A stretch of DNA of 64,000 bases from Stagnimonas aquatica (GCF_003730135.1 NZ_RJVO01000003.1:310001-374000), one strand, 5' to 3'; counted from the first letter of the stretch, positions 20,857 through 35,134 are shown. The notes: a model not told the origin generated them from the sequence alone. Translations and numbers: made by a program.

Positions 20857-21570
20857 ATGAAACTACTTGCTCTCGACACCGCCACAGAAGCCTGTTCCGT
20901 CGCGCTCTGGGTCGATGGCGCCCTGCTGGAGCGTTTCGAACTGGCCGGACGCGACCACACCCAGCGGCTGCCGGCGATGCTGCATGCGCTGATGGCGGAC
21001 GCCGGTCTGGGCTATTCCCAGCTCGATGGCCTGGTCTGCGGCCTGGGGCCGGGCAGTTTCGCCGGCGTACGCATCGGCGTGGCCTATCTCCAGGGGCTGG
21101 CGCTTGCCCACGGGCAGCCGGCGCTGGGTGTGTCCTCGCTGGCGATGCTGGCTCAGGGCGCGATCCGCGCCTGCGGCGCCGAACGGGTGCTGGCGGCCAT
21201 CGACGCCCGCATGGACGAGGTTTACTGCGCCGCCTACGGCCGCGATGACGCCGGCCTGGCCGTGCCGCTGGACGAAGCCCGGGTCTGTCGGCCGGAGCGG
21301 GTGCCGGCGCAGCCGGGGCGCTGGCAGGCGGTCGGTACTGGTTGGGGGCGCTACGAGGCGGAGCTGCGCGCCGCGACCGGCGCCGATCTGTCAGCGCTGG
21401 ATGGCCAGGCCCTGCCTCGGGCTGGGGATGCCCTGCGGCTGGCAGTGCCGGCTTTCGTTTCCGGGGCCGCTGGTGACGCCGCTTTGCTGGCGCCAATTTA
21501 TCTCCGCAACCGGATTGCGCTCACTCTGCTCGAACAGGCCGCATTACGAGCGAAAACCCCGGCTGCCTGA
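20857..21570 (+). CDS. tsaB: tRNA t6A37 synthesis factor TsaB
   Basis: 237 residues of ASKHA fold. It starts MKLLALDTATEACSVALWVDG and has GLVCGLGPGSFAGVRIGVAYLQGLA, both characteristic. TsaB scaffolds TsaD/TsaE for threonylcarbamoyl-adenosine formation in ANN-decoding tRNAs; in other genomes rimI often follows, but here it does not. Its own downstream gap to gyrA is 187 bp. Confidence 0.94.
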   Translation: MKLLALDTATEACSVALWVDGALLERFELAGRDHTQRLPAMLHALMADAGLGYSQLDGLVCGLGPGSFAGVRIGVAYLQGLALAHGQPALGVSSLAMLAQGAIRACGAERVLAAIDARMDEVYCAAYGRDDAGLAVPLDEARVCRPERVPAQPGRWQAVGTGWGRYEAELRAATGADLSALDGQALPRAGDALRLAVPAFVSGAAGDAALLAPIYLRNRIALTLLEQAALRAKTPAA

Positions 21571-21757
21571 ACCGCTCCGGGGGAGTCATCGGCGGGGGCT
21601 GCTGAACAGGCCTGGAAAGCCTGCCTAAATTCAAGTCTGGTCAAGGTCTTACCGACTCTGGCGTGCTACACTCCCAGGGCTTCCAGCGGGCCTAGGAAAC
21701 GATCAAAAAAGTGCCTGCGCGGAAGCCTCGAAAAAATCACGCTTGCTGGTGCGCAAC

Positions 21758-24448
<2,691 letters not shown>

Positions 24449-24597
24449 CCCGATTGGGCTGACAGTTGCGCTAAATAGCGATTCTGGCTTTATTTTCGGC
24501 AGAAAGTCGTTAAACTACGCGACCTTTTTTGGGCCGGGAGCCAGTGTTCGCGCTGGTCCGTCCCGGTCCAGATAACCGTCACAGGCAGGAAAACAGC

Positions 24598-24858
24598 ATG
24601 GTCAAGATTCGTCTCGCCCGCTCCGGCGCCAAGAAGGCTCCGTACTACAACGTGGTCGCCACCGACAGCCGCAGCTCGCGCGATGGCAAGTTCATCGAGC
24701 GCCTGGGCTACTACAACCCCAGCGCCCGTGGTCAGGAAGTCAAGCTCAAGCTCGACCTCGCCAAGATCGAAGGCTGGGCCAAGAACGGCGCCCAGATTTC
24801 CGAGCGCGTGGCGTTCCTGGTCAAGTCCGCCCCCAAGGCGGAAGCCGCTGCGGCTTAA
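24598..24858 (+). CDS. rpsP: 30S ribosomal protein S16
   Basis: 86 residues from ATG 24598 ([25 protein letters not shown]), full-length S16. First gene of the conserved rpsP-rimM-trmD-rplS operon. Upstream lie AT-rich sequence with TTAAACT (about 24511) and a T-run, a likely promoter/leader region. An in-frame start at 24529 would add a non-conserved extension. Confidence 0.98.
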   Translation: MVKIRLARSGAKKAPYYNVVATDSRSSRDGKFIERLGYYNPSARGQEVKLKLDLAKIEGWAKNGAQISERVAFLVKSAPKAEAAAA

Positions 24859-24864
24859 GACGCC

Positions 24865-25434
24865 ATGAGCGCCGAAGCGCCCCGCGCTGAAAGGCGGGTG
24901 ACGCTGGGGCGCATCGCCGGCGTCTACGGCATCAAGGGCTGGGTGAAGCTGGTTTCTTCCACCCGACCCGCCGAAGGCATCCTCCGCTACCCCCGCTGGT
25001 GGCTCAGCCGCCCGGGTTCCACGGAAGGCTACGAAGCGAAGTTGCTGGAAGGGCGGATACACGGCGCCGGTTTGGTGGCCCAGCTGTCCAGAGCGGATGG
25101 CACGGCCATCGAGGATCGCGACAGCGCCGCCCGTCTGGTCGGGCTGGAAATCGCGGTGCCGCGTTCGGCACTGCCGCCGACCAAGTCCGGTGAAGTCTAT
25201 TTGATCGACCTGGTGGGTCTGTCCGTCCGCTCGGTCACTGGCGAACCGCTGGGCGTCGTCGAGTCGGTGACCAGCAATGGCGCGCAGGATGTGCTGGTGG
25301 TGCGTGACGCGGCAGTGCTGGACGAGGCCGGTGGGCCGATGCAGCGACTGATTCCCTTCGTCCGCGGGCCGATCATTGAATCGGTGAGCCTGGAAGCGAA
25401 CGAGATCGTCGCGCACTGGCAGCCCGACTGGTGA
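24865..25434 (+). CDS. rimM: 16S rRNA processing protein RimM
   Basis: 189 residues. It opens VTLGRIAGVYGIKGWVKLVSST (RimM N-terminal barrel) and has the PRC-like domain at GEVYLIDLVGLSVRSVTGEPLGVVESV and IPFVRGPIIESV. RimM binds S19 and assists 30S head maturation. It begins 6 bp after rpsP. Confidence 0.97.
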   Translation: MSAEAPRAERRVTLGRIAGVYGIKGWVKLVSSTRPAEGILRYPRWWLSRPGSTEGYEAKLLEGRIHGAGLVAQLSRADGTAIEDRDSAARLVGLEIAVPRSALPPTKSGEVYLIDLVGLSVRSVTGEPLGVVESVTSNGAQDVLVVRDAAVLDEAGGPMQRLIPFVRGPIIESVSLEANEIVAHWQPDW

Positions 25435-25446
25435 GGATGTAGCGCG

Positions 25447-26202
25447 ATGCGGGTGGAAGTGCTGACGCTGTTCCCGGAACTGGTGCAGCAGCTCACCACG
25501 GTTGGCATCCCGCGCATCGCATCCGAATCTGGCGCGCTGACCCTGGTCACGCGACAGTTGCGCGACTTCAGCGGCAATCGCTGGAATCGCGTTGACGAGC
25601 GTCCTTTCGGCGGTGGGCCGGGGATGGTGATGCAGCCCGAGCCTCTGGCTCAGGCGGTGGCGGCGGCAAGACAGGAGTGCGGTGCCAAGGCGCCGGTCCT
25701 GGTGATGTCACCGCAGGGTGAGCGCTTCGACCAGCAATGGGCGGAGCGGCTGGCAAAAGAGCCCGCATGGATTGTGGTATGCGGTCGCTACGAGGGCATT
25801 GATGAACGCTTTCTGGCGAGCGAGGTGACGGCGGAGTTGTCGATGGGCGACTTCGTGCTGTCCGGCGGTGAAATCGCCGTGATGGCGATGGTGGACGCGG
25901 TGACGCGTCTGCTGCCGGGTGTACTCGGTGATGCGGAATCGGCGGTGACGGATTCCTTCAGCGCCGGGCATCTCGATCATCCGCACTACACGCGGCCGGT
26001 CAACTGGCGTGGGAAGCCGGTGCCGGACGTGTTGCTGTCAGGCGATCACAAGGCGATTGCGCAGTGGAGGCTGGCAAACGCACTGGGTCAGACCTGGTTG
26101 AAACGGCCGGATTTGTTGGCCGGGTTGGAGTTGAAGGCGTCACACCATATGTTGCTGCGGGAGTATCTCTCCGAGTACGCCTCGCAGTGGCTTGATAAAT
26201 AG
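25447..26202 (+). CDS. trmD: tRNA (guanine-N1-)-methyltransferase
   Basis: 251 residues. The trefoil-knot S-adenosylmethionine site is [28 protein letters not shown], and the N-terminus is [28 protein letters not shown] carries the tRNA-contacting glycine loop. It methylates G37 in tRNAs with G36, which prevents frameshifting. Located between rimM and rplS. Confidence 0.98.
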   Translation: MRVEVLTLFPELVQQLTTVGIPRIASESGALTLVTRQLRDFSGNRWNRVDERPFGGGPGMVMQPEPLAQAVAAARQECGAKAPVLVMSPQGERFDQQWAERLAKEPAWIVVCGRYEGIDERFLASEVTAELSMGDFVLSGGEIAVMAMVDAVTRLLPGVLGDAESAVTDSFSAGHLDHPHYTRPVNWRGKPVPDVLLSGDHKAIAQWRLANALGQTWLKRPDLLAGLELKASHHMLLREYLSEYASQWLDK

Positions 26203-26228
26203 CGCAGTACGTTTGCGAGGTTTTAAAC

Positions 26229-26594
26229 ATGAACTTGATTCAACAGCTGGAAGCCGAAGCGATTGCCGCCCAGGCCAAGAAGATTCCCGAATTCGGCCCC
26301 GGTGACACCATCGAGGTCAAGGTCAAGGTCAAGGAAGGCGACCGCGAGCGTCTCCAGGCCTACGAAGGCGTGGTGATCGCGGTCCGCAACCGCGGCCTCA
26401 ACTCCGCGTTCACCGTGCGCAAGGTTGCCCACGGCGAAGGCGTCGAGCGCACCTTCCAGACCTACAGCCCGCAGGTCGCCGAGATCGCCGTCAAGCGCCG
26501 TGGCGACGTCCGCCGCGCCAAGCTCTACTACCTCCGCGATCTGGCCGGCAAGGCTGCCCGCATCAAGGAAAAGCTGAGCGCCCGCGCGGAGTAA
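26229..26594 (+). CDS. rplS: 50S ribosomal protein L19
   Basis: 121 residues. Contains [32 protein letters not shown] and the C-terminal [24 protein letters not shown]. Last gene of the operon, ending in a clear terminator at 26648. Confidence 0.98.
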   Translation: MNLIQQLEAEAIAAQAKKIPEFGPGDTIEVKVKVKEGDRERLQAYEGVVIAVRNRGLNSAFTVRKVAHGEGVERTFQTYSPQVAEIAVKRRGDVRRAKLYYLRDLAGKAARIKEKLSARAE

Positions 26595-26647
26595 TCCGCC
26601 ATCGGGTCGCGGGACGGACTGCTGATCCGTTCCGCGAAGCCGGCTCC

Positions 26648-26688
26648 AAGCGAGCGACGATCCTTACGGGTTGTCGCTCGCTTTTTTG
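26648..26688 (+). terminator. Terminator of the rpsP-rimM-trmD-rplS operon
   Basis: AAGCGAGCGAC (26648-26658) pairs with GTCGCTCGCTT (26673-26683), followed by TTTTTG. The A-run on the other side is short, so it mainly acts on the plus strand but also sits 7 bp beyond the end of the convergent acetyltransferase gene. Confidence 0.9.
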
Positions 26689-26694
26689 TTGGCG

Positions 26695-27261
26695 TCAGCC
26701 CCCGGGCGCGGTGCGCAGCCAGTCTTCGGCGCCGCGCTGGAAGAACGGCATGGCGCCGTAGGGGGCATAGGAGGGGTGACTGAAGGCGCGCTCGCCCTGT
26801 CGCTCCAGCCCGCTTTTCAGCAGCACCCGCTGCGAGCCGGCGTTGTCCGGATGGGTGATCGCGCAGAGGCTGGGTAGGCCGAGCTGCGTGTAGCCGTAGC
26901 GCAGCAGGGCCACGCTCATCTCGGTGGCGTAGCCGCTGCCCCAATACTGGGGAAACAGCCGGTAGCCGACCTGGATCAGCGACTCGCCACGAATGTGGTT
27001 GAGCAGATGAAAGCCGATACAGGCGCCGCTGTGCCGCTCGATGCTGGCCCAGACGCCCAGGCCGGGCTGCTCCTGGTAGTAGCTGAGGATGCGACCTTCC
27101 AGCATGGTGCGGGTGTCTTCCGGCGCCTCCGGGCCACCGAGGTAGCGCATCACCTCGGGGTCGGAGTTCAGCCTTTGCAGCAGCGGCAGATCCGCCAACT
27201 CGAAACGGCGCAGCTGCAGCCGGGCGCTGCGCAGTCCGTCGCGGCCGGCGTCGAAGCCCAT
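26695..27261 (-). CDS. GNAT acetyltransferase, RimJ/RimL-like
   Basis: 188 residues from ATG 27261. It has the ribosomal-protein/small-molecule N-acetyltransferase layout: LQLRRFELADLPLLQRLNSDPEVMRYLGG, then acetyl-CoA-binding YRLFPQYWGSGYATEMSVALLRYGY, and HPDNAGSQRVLLKSGLERQGE. The substrate is unknown. It starts only 2 bp after the stop of the upstream short-chain dehydrogenase, so the two are cotranscribed. Confidence 0.85.
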   Translation of the reverse strand: MGFDAGRDGLRSARLQLRRFELADLPLLQRLNSDPEVMRYLGGPEAPEDTRTMLEGRILSYYQEQPGLGVWASIERHSGACIGFHLLNHIRGESLIQVGYRLFPQYWGSGYATEMSVALLRYGYTQLGLPSLCAITHPDNAGSQRVLLKSGLERQGERAFSHPSYAPYGAMPFFQRGAEDWLRTAPGG

Positions 27262-27263
27262 GC

Positions 27264-28040
<777 letters not shown>

Positions 28041-28131
28041 CGGAAACTCCTCTTTCCTGGGGGCAAAAAACAAACCGGCCGCGTGCGCGGCCGGCGGAAC
28101 AGTGTCACGAACGCCGCGAACGGCGTCCGGA

Positions 28132-29199
28132 TCAGATCACGTAGACCGGGCCGTGCAGGTCCTGGCCGAGGCTCTGGCCCTGGCTGTCGGCGAGGCCGGC
28201 CTCCACCACCACGGTGTAGCGGCCCGGCTTGAGGCTGCGGAACACCGCGAGGCGCGGATTGGCGGCGGCTTCCCAGCTGCCGCTGACCAGCGCGCCGCGC
28301 TGGTCGTAGACCTTCACCGACTGGTTGAGCGCGCCCACACCCGGCGCGCTGGAAAACAGCAGGGCAATCGCCGCCTCGCCCTTGGGCTGGCCGGCATAGA
28401 CCAGGCTGAAGCCGCCAGAGGCCGCCGGCCACCAGGCCTTGAGCGCATCGGAGGCGGGGGAGCTGAGCTTGGGCGCGGCCTTGGCGGGACGCGGACGCGG
28501 CGCCGCCGGCTTTTTTATCGGGGAGGGCTCGCGGGCCGCTGCCGCCGGCTGGGCGACCGGCTCGGAAGCTGCCGCCGCTTGTCCGCCAAATTCTTCGCGC
28601 ACCACACGGCGGGCGGTGCTGGCGGCCACCTGCTGAGCCGCGCGCTTGCCGGCGGCGTAACCGATCTCCTCGGCTTCGGCGGCGCTCAGGCTGCTTCCCG
28701 ATGAGGCGGAGCTGCCGGACTGGGCGGCGAGGGCGGTCTGCACCACTTCCTGCGCAACCCGGCGTCCTTCCTCTTCGCCAATGCGCCGGGCTTCCTCGGC
28801 GCTCAGGCCGCCGCCGGTGGTGCTGGCGGGCGTTTTCGAAAGCTGCTGGTCGACGATCGACTGCGCCACCTGGGCCGCCACCTGGCGTGCCACTTCTTCG
28901 CCGATGCGGCGGGCGTCGGCCTCGCTGAGGCCGGCGCTGCCCGCTTCCGCGCCGACCGCCGCGACGGCGGCTTCGGTGGCGGCGCTGATCGGGTCTGCGC
29001 TGGCGTTGTCGACGCTGGCGGCCGGAGCCGGTTCGGACGCAGTTTCAGCGACCGGCGTAGCGAGGCCGGGCTCGGCCTGCACCTGCGGCTTGGCCTTGTC
29101 CCCGGTCAGGAAGTCGAAGGCGAAATAGGTACCGCCGGCGGCCACCACGGTGGCGACGAGGATGCCAATGGTGAGATTGGTCTGTGAATTCTGGTTCAT
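28132..29199 (-). CDS. Membrane-anchored protein with three tandem alpha-helical repeats
   Basis: 355 residues. A single N-terminal membrane segment (about 9-30, NLTIGILVATVVAAGGTYFAF) is followed by an Ala/Pro/Glu linker. Three tandem units follow at about 90-120, 131-160 and 170-200, each beginning LSxAEARRIGEExxRRVA. After a Pro/Lys-rich linker, a C-terminal domain (about 250-355) has WWPAASGGFSLVYAGQPKGEAAIALLF and KVYDQRGALVSGSWEAA, resembling a periplasmic beta-sandwich. No family recognised. The neighbour ending at 29241 has one similar unit. Confidence 0.7.
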   Translation of the reverse strand: MNQNSQTNLTIGILVATVVAAGGTYFAFDFLTGDKAKPQVQAEPGLATPVAETASEPAPAASVDNASADPISAATEAAVAAVGAEAGSAGLSEADARRIGEEVARQVAAQVAQSIVDQQLSKTPASTTGGGLSAEEARRIGEEEGRRVAQEVVQTALAAQSGSSASSGSSLSAAEAEEIGYAAGKRAAQQVAASTARRVVREEFGGQAAAASEPVAQPAAAAREPSPIKKPAAPRPRPAKAAPKLSSPASDALKAWWPAASGGFSLVYAGQPKGEAAIALLFSSAPGVGALNQSVKVYDQRGALVSGSWEAAANPRLAVFRSLKPGRYTVVVEAGLADSQGQSLGQDLHGPVYVI

Positions 29200-29240
29200 G
29201 GTCTGGGCGTGCTTCGGGTGCGTACCGACCGGGGCCGCGA

Positions 29241-29744
29241 TCAGCGCTGGGCCGCGTCGCGCGCGGCCTGCTCGGCGATGGACTTGGCGGTTTCGGCAGC
29301 GGCCTTGGCGGCGGCTTCGGCGACGATGCGGGCCAGTTCGTCACGGCTGAGGCCGCTGGCTGGCGCGCTGCCGGTCACCGCCGGCGCCGGGGCGGGCTCC
29401 ACGGCGGCAGCCGGTTCGCTTGCAGCCTCGCTGACGGCCGGTTCGGCCGGCGTTTCCGCGACCTCGTTACCGCTGGCAGTCTCCGTCGGCGTGGTCTCGA
29501 CGCTCTCGGTTGGCGCCGTGGCGCTGGCGTCCTGCGCCTCGGGCGCAGGTTCGCTGGGGGTGCCGGCATCGGGAATCGCCGCCGCCTCGCTCTCGCTCAG
29601 GCTGGCGCCGAGCACTTGTTCGGCCTGGATGCCGACGACCGGCGGCGCTTCCTTCTTGTGGGGGAAGATCAGGCCGAGGGCAAAATAGCTGCCAATGGCG
29701 AGGACCAAGGTGATGCCGGCCAGCGGCAGAAAACGGCTGCTCAT
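29241..29744 (-). CDS. Membrane-anchored Ala/Glu-rich protein related to its neighbour
   Basis: 167 residues with an N-terminal anchor (FLPLAGITLVLAIGSYFALGLIF), a long Pro/Ala/Glu linker (about 50-130), and one helical unit, GLSRDELARIVAEAAAKAAA (about 131-150), continuing to the C-terminus. The anchor-linker-repeat design matches the 355-residue protein encoded 41 bp downstream on the same strand. The pair probably arose by duplication and may act together. No function recognised. Confidence 0.68.
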   Translation of the reverse strand: MSSRFLPLAGITLVLAIGSYFALGLIFPHKKEAPPVVGIQAEQVLGASLSESEAAAIPDAGTPSEPAPEAQDASATAPTESVETTPTETASGNEVAETPAEPAVSEAASEPAAAVEPAPAPAVTGSAPASGLSRDELARIVAEAAAKAAAETAKSIAEQAARDAAQR

Positions 29745-29942
29745 TCCAAAACTCCCCTCGAAAAACTGTTGTGTGCGATCCGGTATGTGTTGCTGGGTGC
29801 CGCCGGCTGTTGATCGTCAGCCGCCGTATTCTAGTCATGTAAACCGCCGCGTAGCAGGGTGGTCGCGTCGTTACGGTCAAGGTGGCTAGCCGAAGTGGGC
29901 GGCATAATAGGCACCCCTTTGCCCTCTTCCGATCAGGCCGAT

Positions 29943-31367
29943 ATGCAGGACCGCTATCTCGACTTCATCAACTCCCCCTTCGGCAAGAGCATTGCCAGCT
30001 CGCTGGGGCTGCCCATGCCGGTGCGCCTGAAGCGCGCCACCGCAGGCTACGCCGCGCAGCCGCTGGCCGGTGTCACTGCCTTGCTGGCGGCCGATGCCGA
30101 AGCCACCGCGACCGGCCAGGTGCTGGCCGCGCTGGTTGAACTCGGTGCCGCCGTGCAGATCGCCCCCGCCCATCCAGGGCTGGCGCCGCTCAAGGCCGCC
30201 GCCCAGAAGGCGGGCATTGCGCTCCAGAGCGAGGGCGGCGACAGCGAGCCGGTGGCTCCGGTGATCGTCTTTGACGCTACCGGGGTGTCCGGTGCCGCCA
30301 GCCTCAAGCAGGTTTACGAGCTGTTCCAGCCGCGCCTGCGCCGCCTGCCCAAGCACAGCCGGGTGGTGGTGCTGGCCCGCGCAACCGCCGACACCGGCAG
30401 CGTCGAAGGCGCCACCGCCTCGATGGCGCTGACCGGCTTCGTGCGCTCGCTGGCCAAGGAAGTCGGCAAGAACGGCTCCACCGCCAACCTCTTGGTGCTG
30501 GGCAAGAACGGCGACGCCTGGGTGAAGGGCGCGCTGGCCTTCTTCACCGGCGCCAACTCCGCCTATGTCACCGGCCAGGTGCTGACTGTCGACGGCGCGC
30601 CCAAGGGCGTGAAGGCCATCGCCAGCCCCGAGGCCTCGCTCGCCGGCAAGGTGGCGGTGGTCACCGGCGCCGCGCGCGGCATCGGCGCGGCCATCGCCCA
30701 GGTGCTGGCGCGCGAAGGCGCCACCGTGGTCGGCATGGACCGCCCGGCCGAAGAGGGCGCCCTGGGCGCAACCCTGGCGCCGCTCAATGGCGTCGGCCTG
30801 GCCCTGGACGTGACCGATCCCAAGGCGCCGGAGCGTCTGGCCAGCGAGCTGATCAGCCGCTTCGGCGGTGCTGACATCGTCGTCCACAACGCCGGCGTCA
30901 CCCGCGACAAGATGCTGCGCAACATGGCGCCGCATCTCTGGGACATGGTGCTGGACATCAACCTCGGCGCGATCCTGCGCATCAACGACCGCCTGCTGCA
31001 GGGCGCGCTCAAGGACCAGGCGCGCCTGGTCTGCATCAGCTCCATCGGCGGCATCGGCGGCAACGCCGGCCAGACCAACTACGCCGCCACCAAGGCCGGC
31101 GTGATCGGTTATGCCGAGGCGCTGTCGCAGGTGCTCGCGAAGCAGGGCATGGCGATCAATGCCGTCGCCCCGGGCTTCATCGAGACCCAGATGACCGCTG
31201 CCATGCCGGCCGCCAACCGCGAGGTCGGCCGCCGCATCAACTCGCTGGCCCAGGGCGGCCTGCCGCAGGACATCGCCGAGGCGGTGACCTTCCTGGCCTC
31301 GCCGTTGGCGGCCGGCGTCAACGGCCAGACCCTTCGTGTCTGCGGCCAGAACTGGCTGGGGGCCTAA
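29943..31367 (+). CDS. High-molecular-weight 3-oxoacyl-ACP reductase (FabG4-like)
   Basis: 474 residues from ATG 29943 (MQDRYLDFINSPFGKSIASSLGLP). It has an N-terminal degenerate SDR/flavodoxin-like domain (about 1-210), then a full SDR domain: GKVAVVTGAARGIGAAIAQ, NAGVTRDK, the Ser region CISSIGGIGGNAGQTNY, and YAATK. The HMwFabG group reduces beta-ketoacyl-CoA/ACP in fatty-acid metabolism. An in-frame start at 29859 would add an unlikely extension. Confidence 0.9.
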   Translation: MQDRYLDFINSPFGKSIASSLGLPMPVRLKRATAGYAAQPLAGVTALLAADAEATATGQVLAALVELGAAVQIAPAHPGLAPLKAAAQKAGIALQSEGGDSEPVAPVIVFDATGVSGAASLKQVYELFQPRLRRLPKHSRVVVLARATADTGSVEGATASMALTGFVRSLAKEVGKNGSTANLLVLGKNGDAWVKGALAFFTGANSAYVTGQVLTVDGAPKGVKAIASPEASLAGKVAVVTGAARGIGAAIAQVLAREGATVVGMDRPAEEGALGATLAPLNGVGLALDVTDPKAPERLASELISRFGGADIVVHNAGVTRDKMLRNMAPHLWDMVLDINLGAILRINDRLLQGALKDQARLVCISSIGGIGGNAGQTNYAATKAGVIGYAEALSQVLAKQGMAINAVAPGFIETQMTAAMPAANREVGRRINSLAQGGLPQDIAEAVTFLASPLAAGVNGQTLRVCGQNWLGA

Positions 31368-31386
31368 GCCCTTGGCGGACGCTTCC

Positions 31387-31973
<587 letters not shown>

Positions 31974-31977
<4 letters not shown>

Positions 31978-34034
31978 CCGAGCTGCAGGACGAGGCAGAA
32001 CGCCTGCGTGCCGCCGCCGGGCCGCGCAGCCTGCTGCGCGACCAGTTATCGGGTTCACGCAGCCTGCTGCGTGAACTGGGTTCGCTGACCGTTTCCACCG
32101 TGCAGGTCTCGCGCGGATTCGTGCCGCTGGGACGCCTGCTGGCCTCGACCGAGGATGTCACCTCCGCGCAGTTGGCGGAAGCCATTGACGCGCTGTTCGA
32201 GAAGCTCTACGAACACCCCATCGTCCACCAGTCGCGCCACCTCACCGAGCGGCTGCGCTCGCGCGGGCTGATTCCCAACGAGCAGTCCACCGAGAACCTG
32301 ATCCGCTTCGTCGTTGATCAGTCGCTGCAGCGCTCGCCGGTACCGGTGCCGGAAGCGCTGGTGCAGGAGTTCTGGAACTTCTTCGAGGAGCTGTTCCGGG
32401 CGCCGGAACTGAAAGGGCTGGGCGAGCTGTCGCTGGACATGGTGCGCCTGGTCCTGAAGACCTACGAGCCCTTGCTGACCGAGGTCGTGAACCTCCTGAA
32501 GGCCGGCCGCCGCTTCAACGAATGGCAGCTGCGCGAGGTGCTGCGCCGGGCGGCGCTGGTGCGCAACGACATCGCCATCGTCCGCCGTCAGATCCGCGCG
32601 ATCCGCTACATCAAGCCGTTCTTCGCCGCCGATCCCAAGGATTTCACCGCCCAGGCCGAGATCGTTGCGCAGATGGTCCGCGAGTTCGGGCCGTTCTTCA
32701 TCAAGATGGCGCAGGTCGCCGCCGCCAACGCCGACTTCCTGCCCGAGGAGATCGCCCGGGAGCTGGCGGTGTTCCACGAGGACGTGCCGGCGATGAGCGC
32801 CGAGGAGGTCAACCAGGCCTTCATCGAGTGCTTCGGCAAGCCGCCGGACAAGCTCTACATGGACTTCGACGCCGAGCGGCCGGTGAAGTCGGGCTCCATC
32901 GGCAGCGTCTACTTCGCCAAGAAGCCGTTCATCGAGAACGGTGTCGAGGTGCTGCGGCCGGTGGTCATCAAGGTCGGCCGCCACAACATCGACCGCGAGT
33001 TCGTGATCGGCAAGCTGGTGATCGGCCTCGCCATCATGTCCAGCCAGTACTGGGCGCCGCACTCCAAGCTCGCGCCGTTTTTGCGTGCCTTGCAGGAGCA
33101 GGCCGACGAATTTGTCGCCGGTTTCATGGAGGAGATCGACTTCGAGTCGGAAGCGCGTCACCACCTGCGCTTCCACGAGCGGGCCCAGCGCTCGCAGGTC
33201 TGGCGGGTGCCGCAGCTCTACGGCCATGCGAGGCGCATTCTGGAGATGGAATACCTCGCCGACGCCAGCAGCCTCAACCGCGCGCTGGCGCGGATGCCGC
33301 GTTCGCAACGCCGGCAGTTCCAGTCGCAGGTGCTGGAGCGCCTGCTCTACACCGTGCTGCACCATGTTTTCGTCTACCGGGAGATGCACGGCGACCTGCA
33401 TCCCGGCAATGTGATGATCGGCACCGACGGCGCGCTCTACCTGATCGACTGGGGCAATGTGGTGCCGCTGGACGGCAAGTGGTCGCTGGTCTGGGACTAC
33501 CTGACCGGCGCCATGCTGGCCGACGTCAAGCTGCTCGCCGACGCGATGATCCGCATCAGCACCCAGCCGCAGGAAAACGCCGCCCGGCGTGCCGAGATCG
33601 AGGCGATGCTGAGCGAAACCCTGGCGAAGAAGGGCGTGCAGCCGCTGACCCGCCGCAACTTCATCCGCCAGTTGCAGCGCGGCGGCATGGCCGGCCTGCA
33701 CGCGCGTGGCCAGACCGTGCTGCAGCTGATGAGCAACACCCAGCAGGTCGGCCTGGTGGTACAGAAGGACTACCTGCACCTGTCCCGGGCACTGTTCGCC
33801 GCCGCCGGCAGCTTCGGCTCGCTGTACGAGGGCGACCCCAAGCGCCTGCTGCTGCGCGATCTGGGCTGGTCGCTGGCCCGGTTGCCGCTGACCGTCACCC
33901 AGGACGTCTTTCATCGCGAGATCGCCGCCATCCGCAGCAAGCTGGCGCAGAGCCTGCCGCTGCCCAACTTCCTGCGCCTGCGGATCGCGCCGCCGCCGCG
34001 TCGGCTGGCGCGGCCCGCGCCGGTGTTGCCCTGA
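31974..34034 (+). CDS. ABC1/AarF/UbiB-family atypical kinase
   Basis: 686 residues from GTG 31974, overlapping the ribA stop (GTGA). It has the ABC1-family elements: an Ala/Gly loop KSGSIGSVYFAKKPF, the VVIKVG lysine, EMEYLADASSL, then MHGDLHPGNVMIG (catalytic HGDLHPGN) and metal-binding YLIDWGN (DWG in place of DFG). N- and C-terminal extensions (about 280 residues before the kinase core) are unrecognised. UbiB supports ubiquinone synthesis, but this protein is longer and not in a ubi operon. A lipid- or quinone-related role is inferred. Confidence 0.82.
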
Positions 34035-34117
34035 ATTATTCGTCTGCCGACCCGGACCGAGACGCGGCCCCGGGCGGCAGATTCCGCTAGCCCATCCTCC
34101 GCCTCCCGCACCTGCCC

Positions 34118-35134
34118 ATGCTGTATCAACTGGTCCGCCCCGCCTTGTTCGCGCTCGATGCCGAGCGCGCCCACGATCTGACCCTGGAGTTGCTCCAGCG
34201 CACCCCGGCGCTGGCGGGACTGGTGATGGGGCAGCGCCGGGTGGACGCGCCGGCGCCGCTGCTCGGTCTGCGCTTCCCCAACCGCGTCGGTCTGGCCGCC
34301 GGCCTGGACAAGAACGGTCTCTGCCTGGCGGCCTGGGAGCGCTTCGGATTTGGCTTCGTCGAGGTCGGCACCGTTACCCCGCAGCCGCAACCCGGCAACC
34401 CGCGGCCGCGCATGTTCCGCCTGCCCGAGCACGGCGCCCTGATCAACCGCCTGGGCTTCAACAATCTGGGCATGGAGGCACTGGCGCGGCGGCTGGAGTT
34501 GACCCGCAGCGACTATTCCGGCGTGCTCGGCATCAATATCGGCAAGAACGCGGTGACGCCGATCGAGCGCGCCGCCGACGACTACCTGCTCTGCCTGCGG
34601 CGCCTGCACCGCCACGCCGACTACATCACGGTGAACATCTCCAGCCCCAACACCAAGAACCTGCGGGAGTTGCAGAACGACGCCGCGCTCGACGGCCTGC
34701 TGTTGGCCATCGCCGCCGCCCGCCGCGAGCTGGCGCAAGCGGAAGGCCGGCAGGCGCCGGTGCTGGTGAAGATCGCCCCCGATGTCGCCGACGAGCAGTT
34801 GCCGGGCATGGTCGAGCTGGCCCGCAAGCACGGCATGGACGGGCTGATCGCCACCAACACCACCTTGTCGCGCAGTGCCGTGGCCGGGCACCGCTACGCG
34901 GCGGAGGCGGGTGGGCTGTCGGGGGCGCCCCTGCGCGCCCGCGCCGAACAAGTGTTGCGCGGCCTGCGCGCCGCTGCCGGTCCGGATTTCCCGCTGATCG
35001 GCGTTGGCGGCATCGACTCCGGCGAGGACGCGCTCGCGCGCCGCGCCGCCGGTGCCGATCTGGTCCAGGTCTACACCGGCTTCATCTATCGCGGGCCGGC
35101 GCTGGTGACCGAGTGCGCGCGCGCACTCGCTTGA
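34118..35134 (+). CDS. pyrD: Dihydroorotate dehydrogenase (quinone)
   Basis: 338 residues. The N-terminal membrane-associating helix (MLYQLVRPALFALDAERAHDL) marks the class 2 quinone-linked enzyme. FMN-site and signature segments are GLAAGLDKNG, FGFVEVGTVTPQPQPGNPRPR and INRLGFNN, with ITVNISSPNTKNLR (catalytic Ser region) and GVGGIDSGEDA. It oxidises dihydroorotate to orotate in the inner membrane. 83 bp follow the kinase stop. Confidence 0.97.
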   Translation: MLYQLVRPALFALDAERAHDLTLELLQRTPALAGLVMGQRRVDAPAPLLGLRFPNRVGLAAGLDKNGLCLAAWERFGFGFVEVGTVTPQPQPGNPRPRMFRLPEHGALINRLGFNNLGMEALARRLELTRSDYSGVLGINIGKNAVTPIERAADDYLLCLRRLHRHADYITVNISSPNTKNLRELQNDAALDGLLLAIAAARRELAQAEGRQAPVLVKIAPDVADEQLPGMVELARKHGMDGLIATNTTLSRSAVAGHRYAAEAGGLSGAPLRARAEQVLRGLRAAAGPDFPLIGVGGIDSGEDALARRAAGADLVQVYTGFIYRGPALVTECARALA

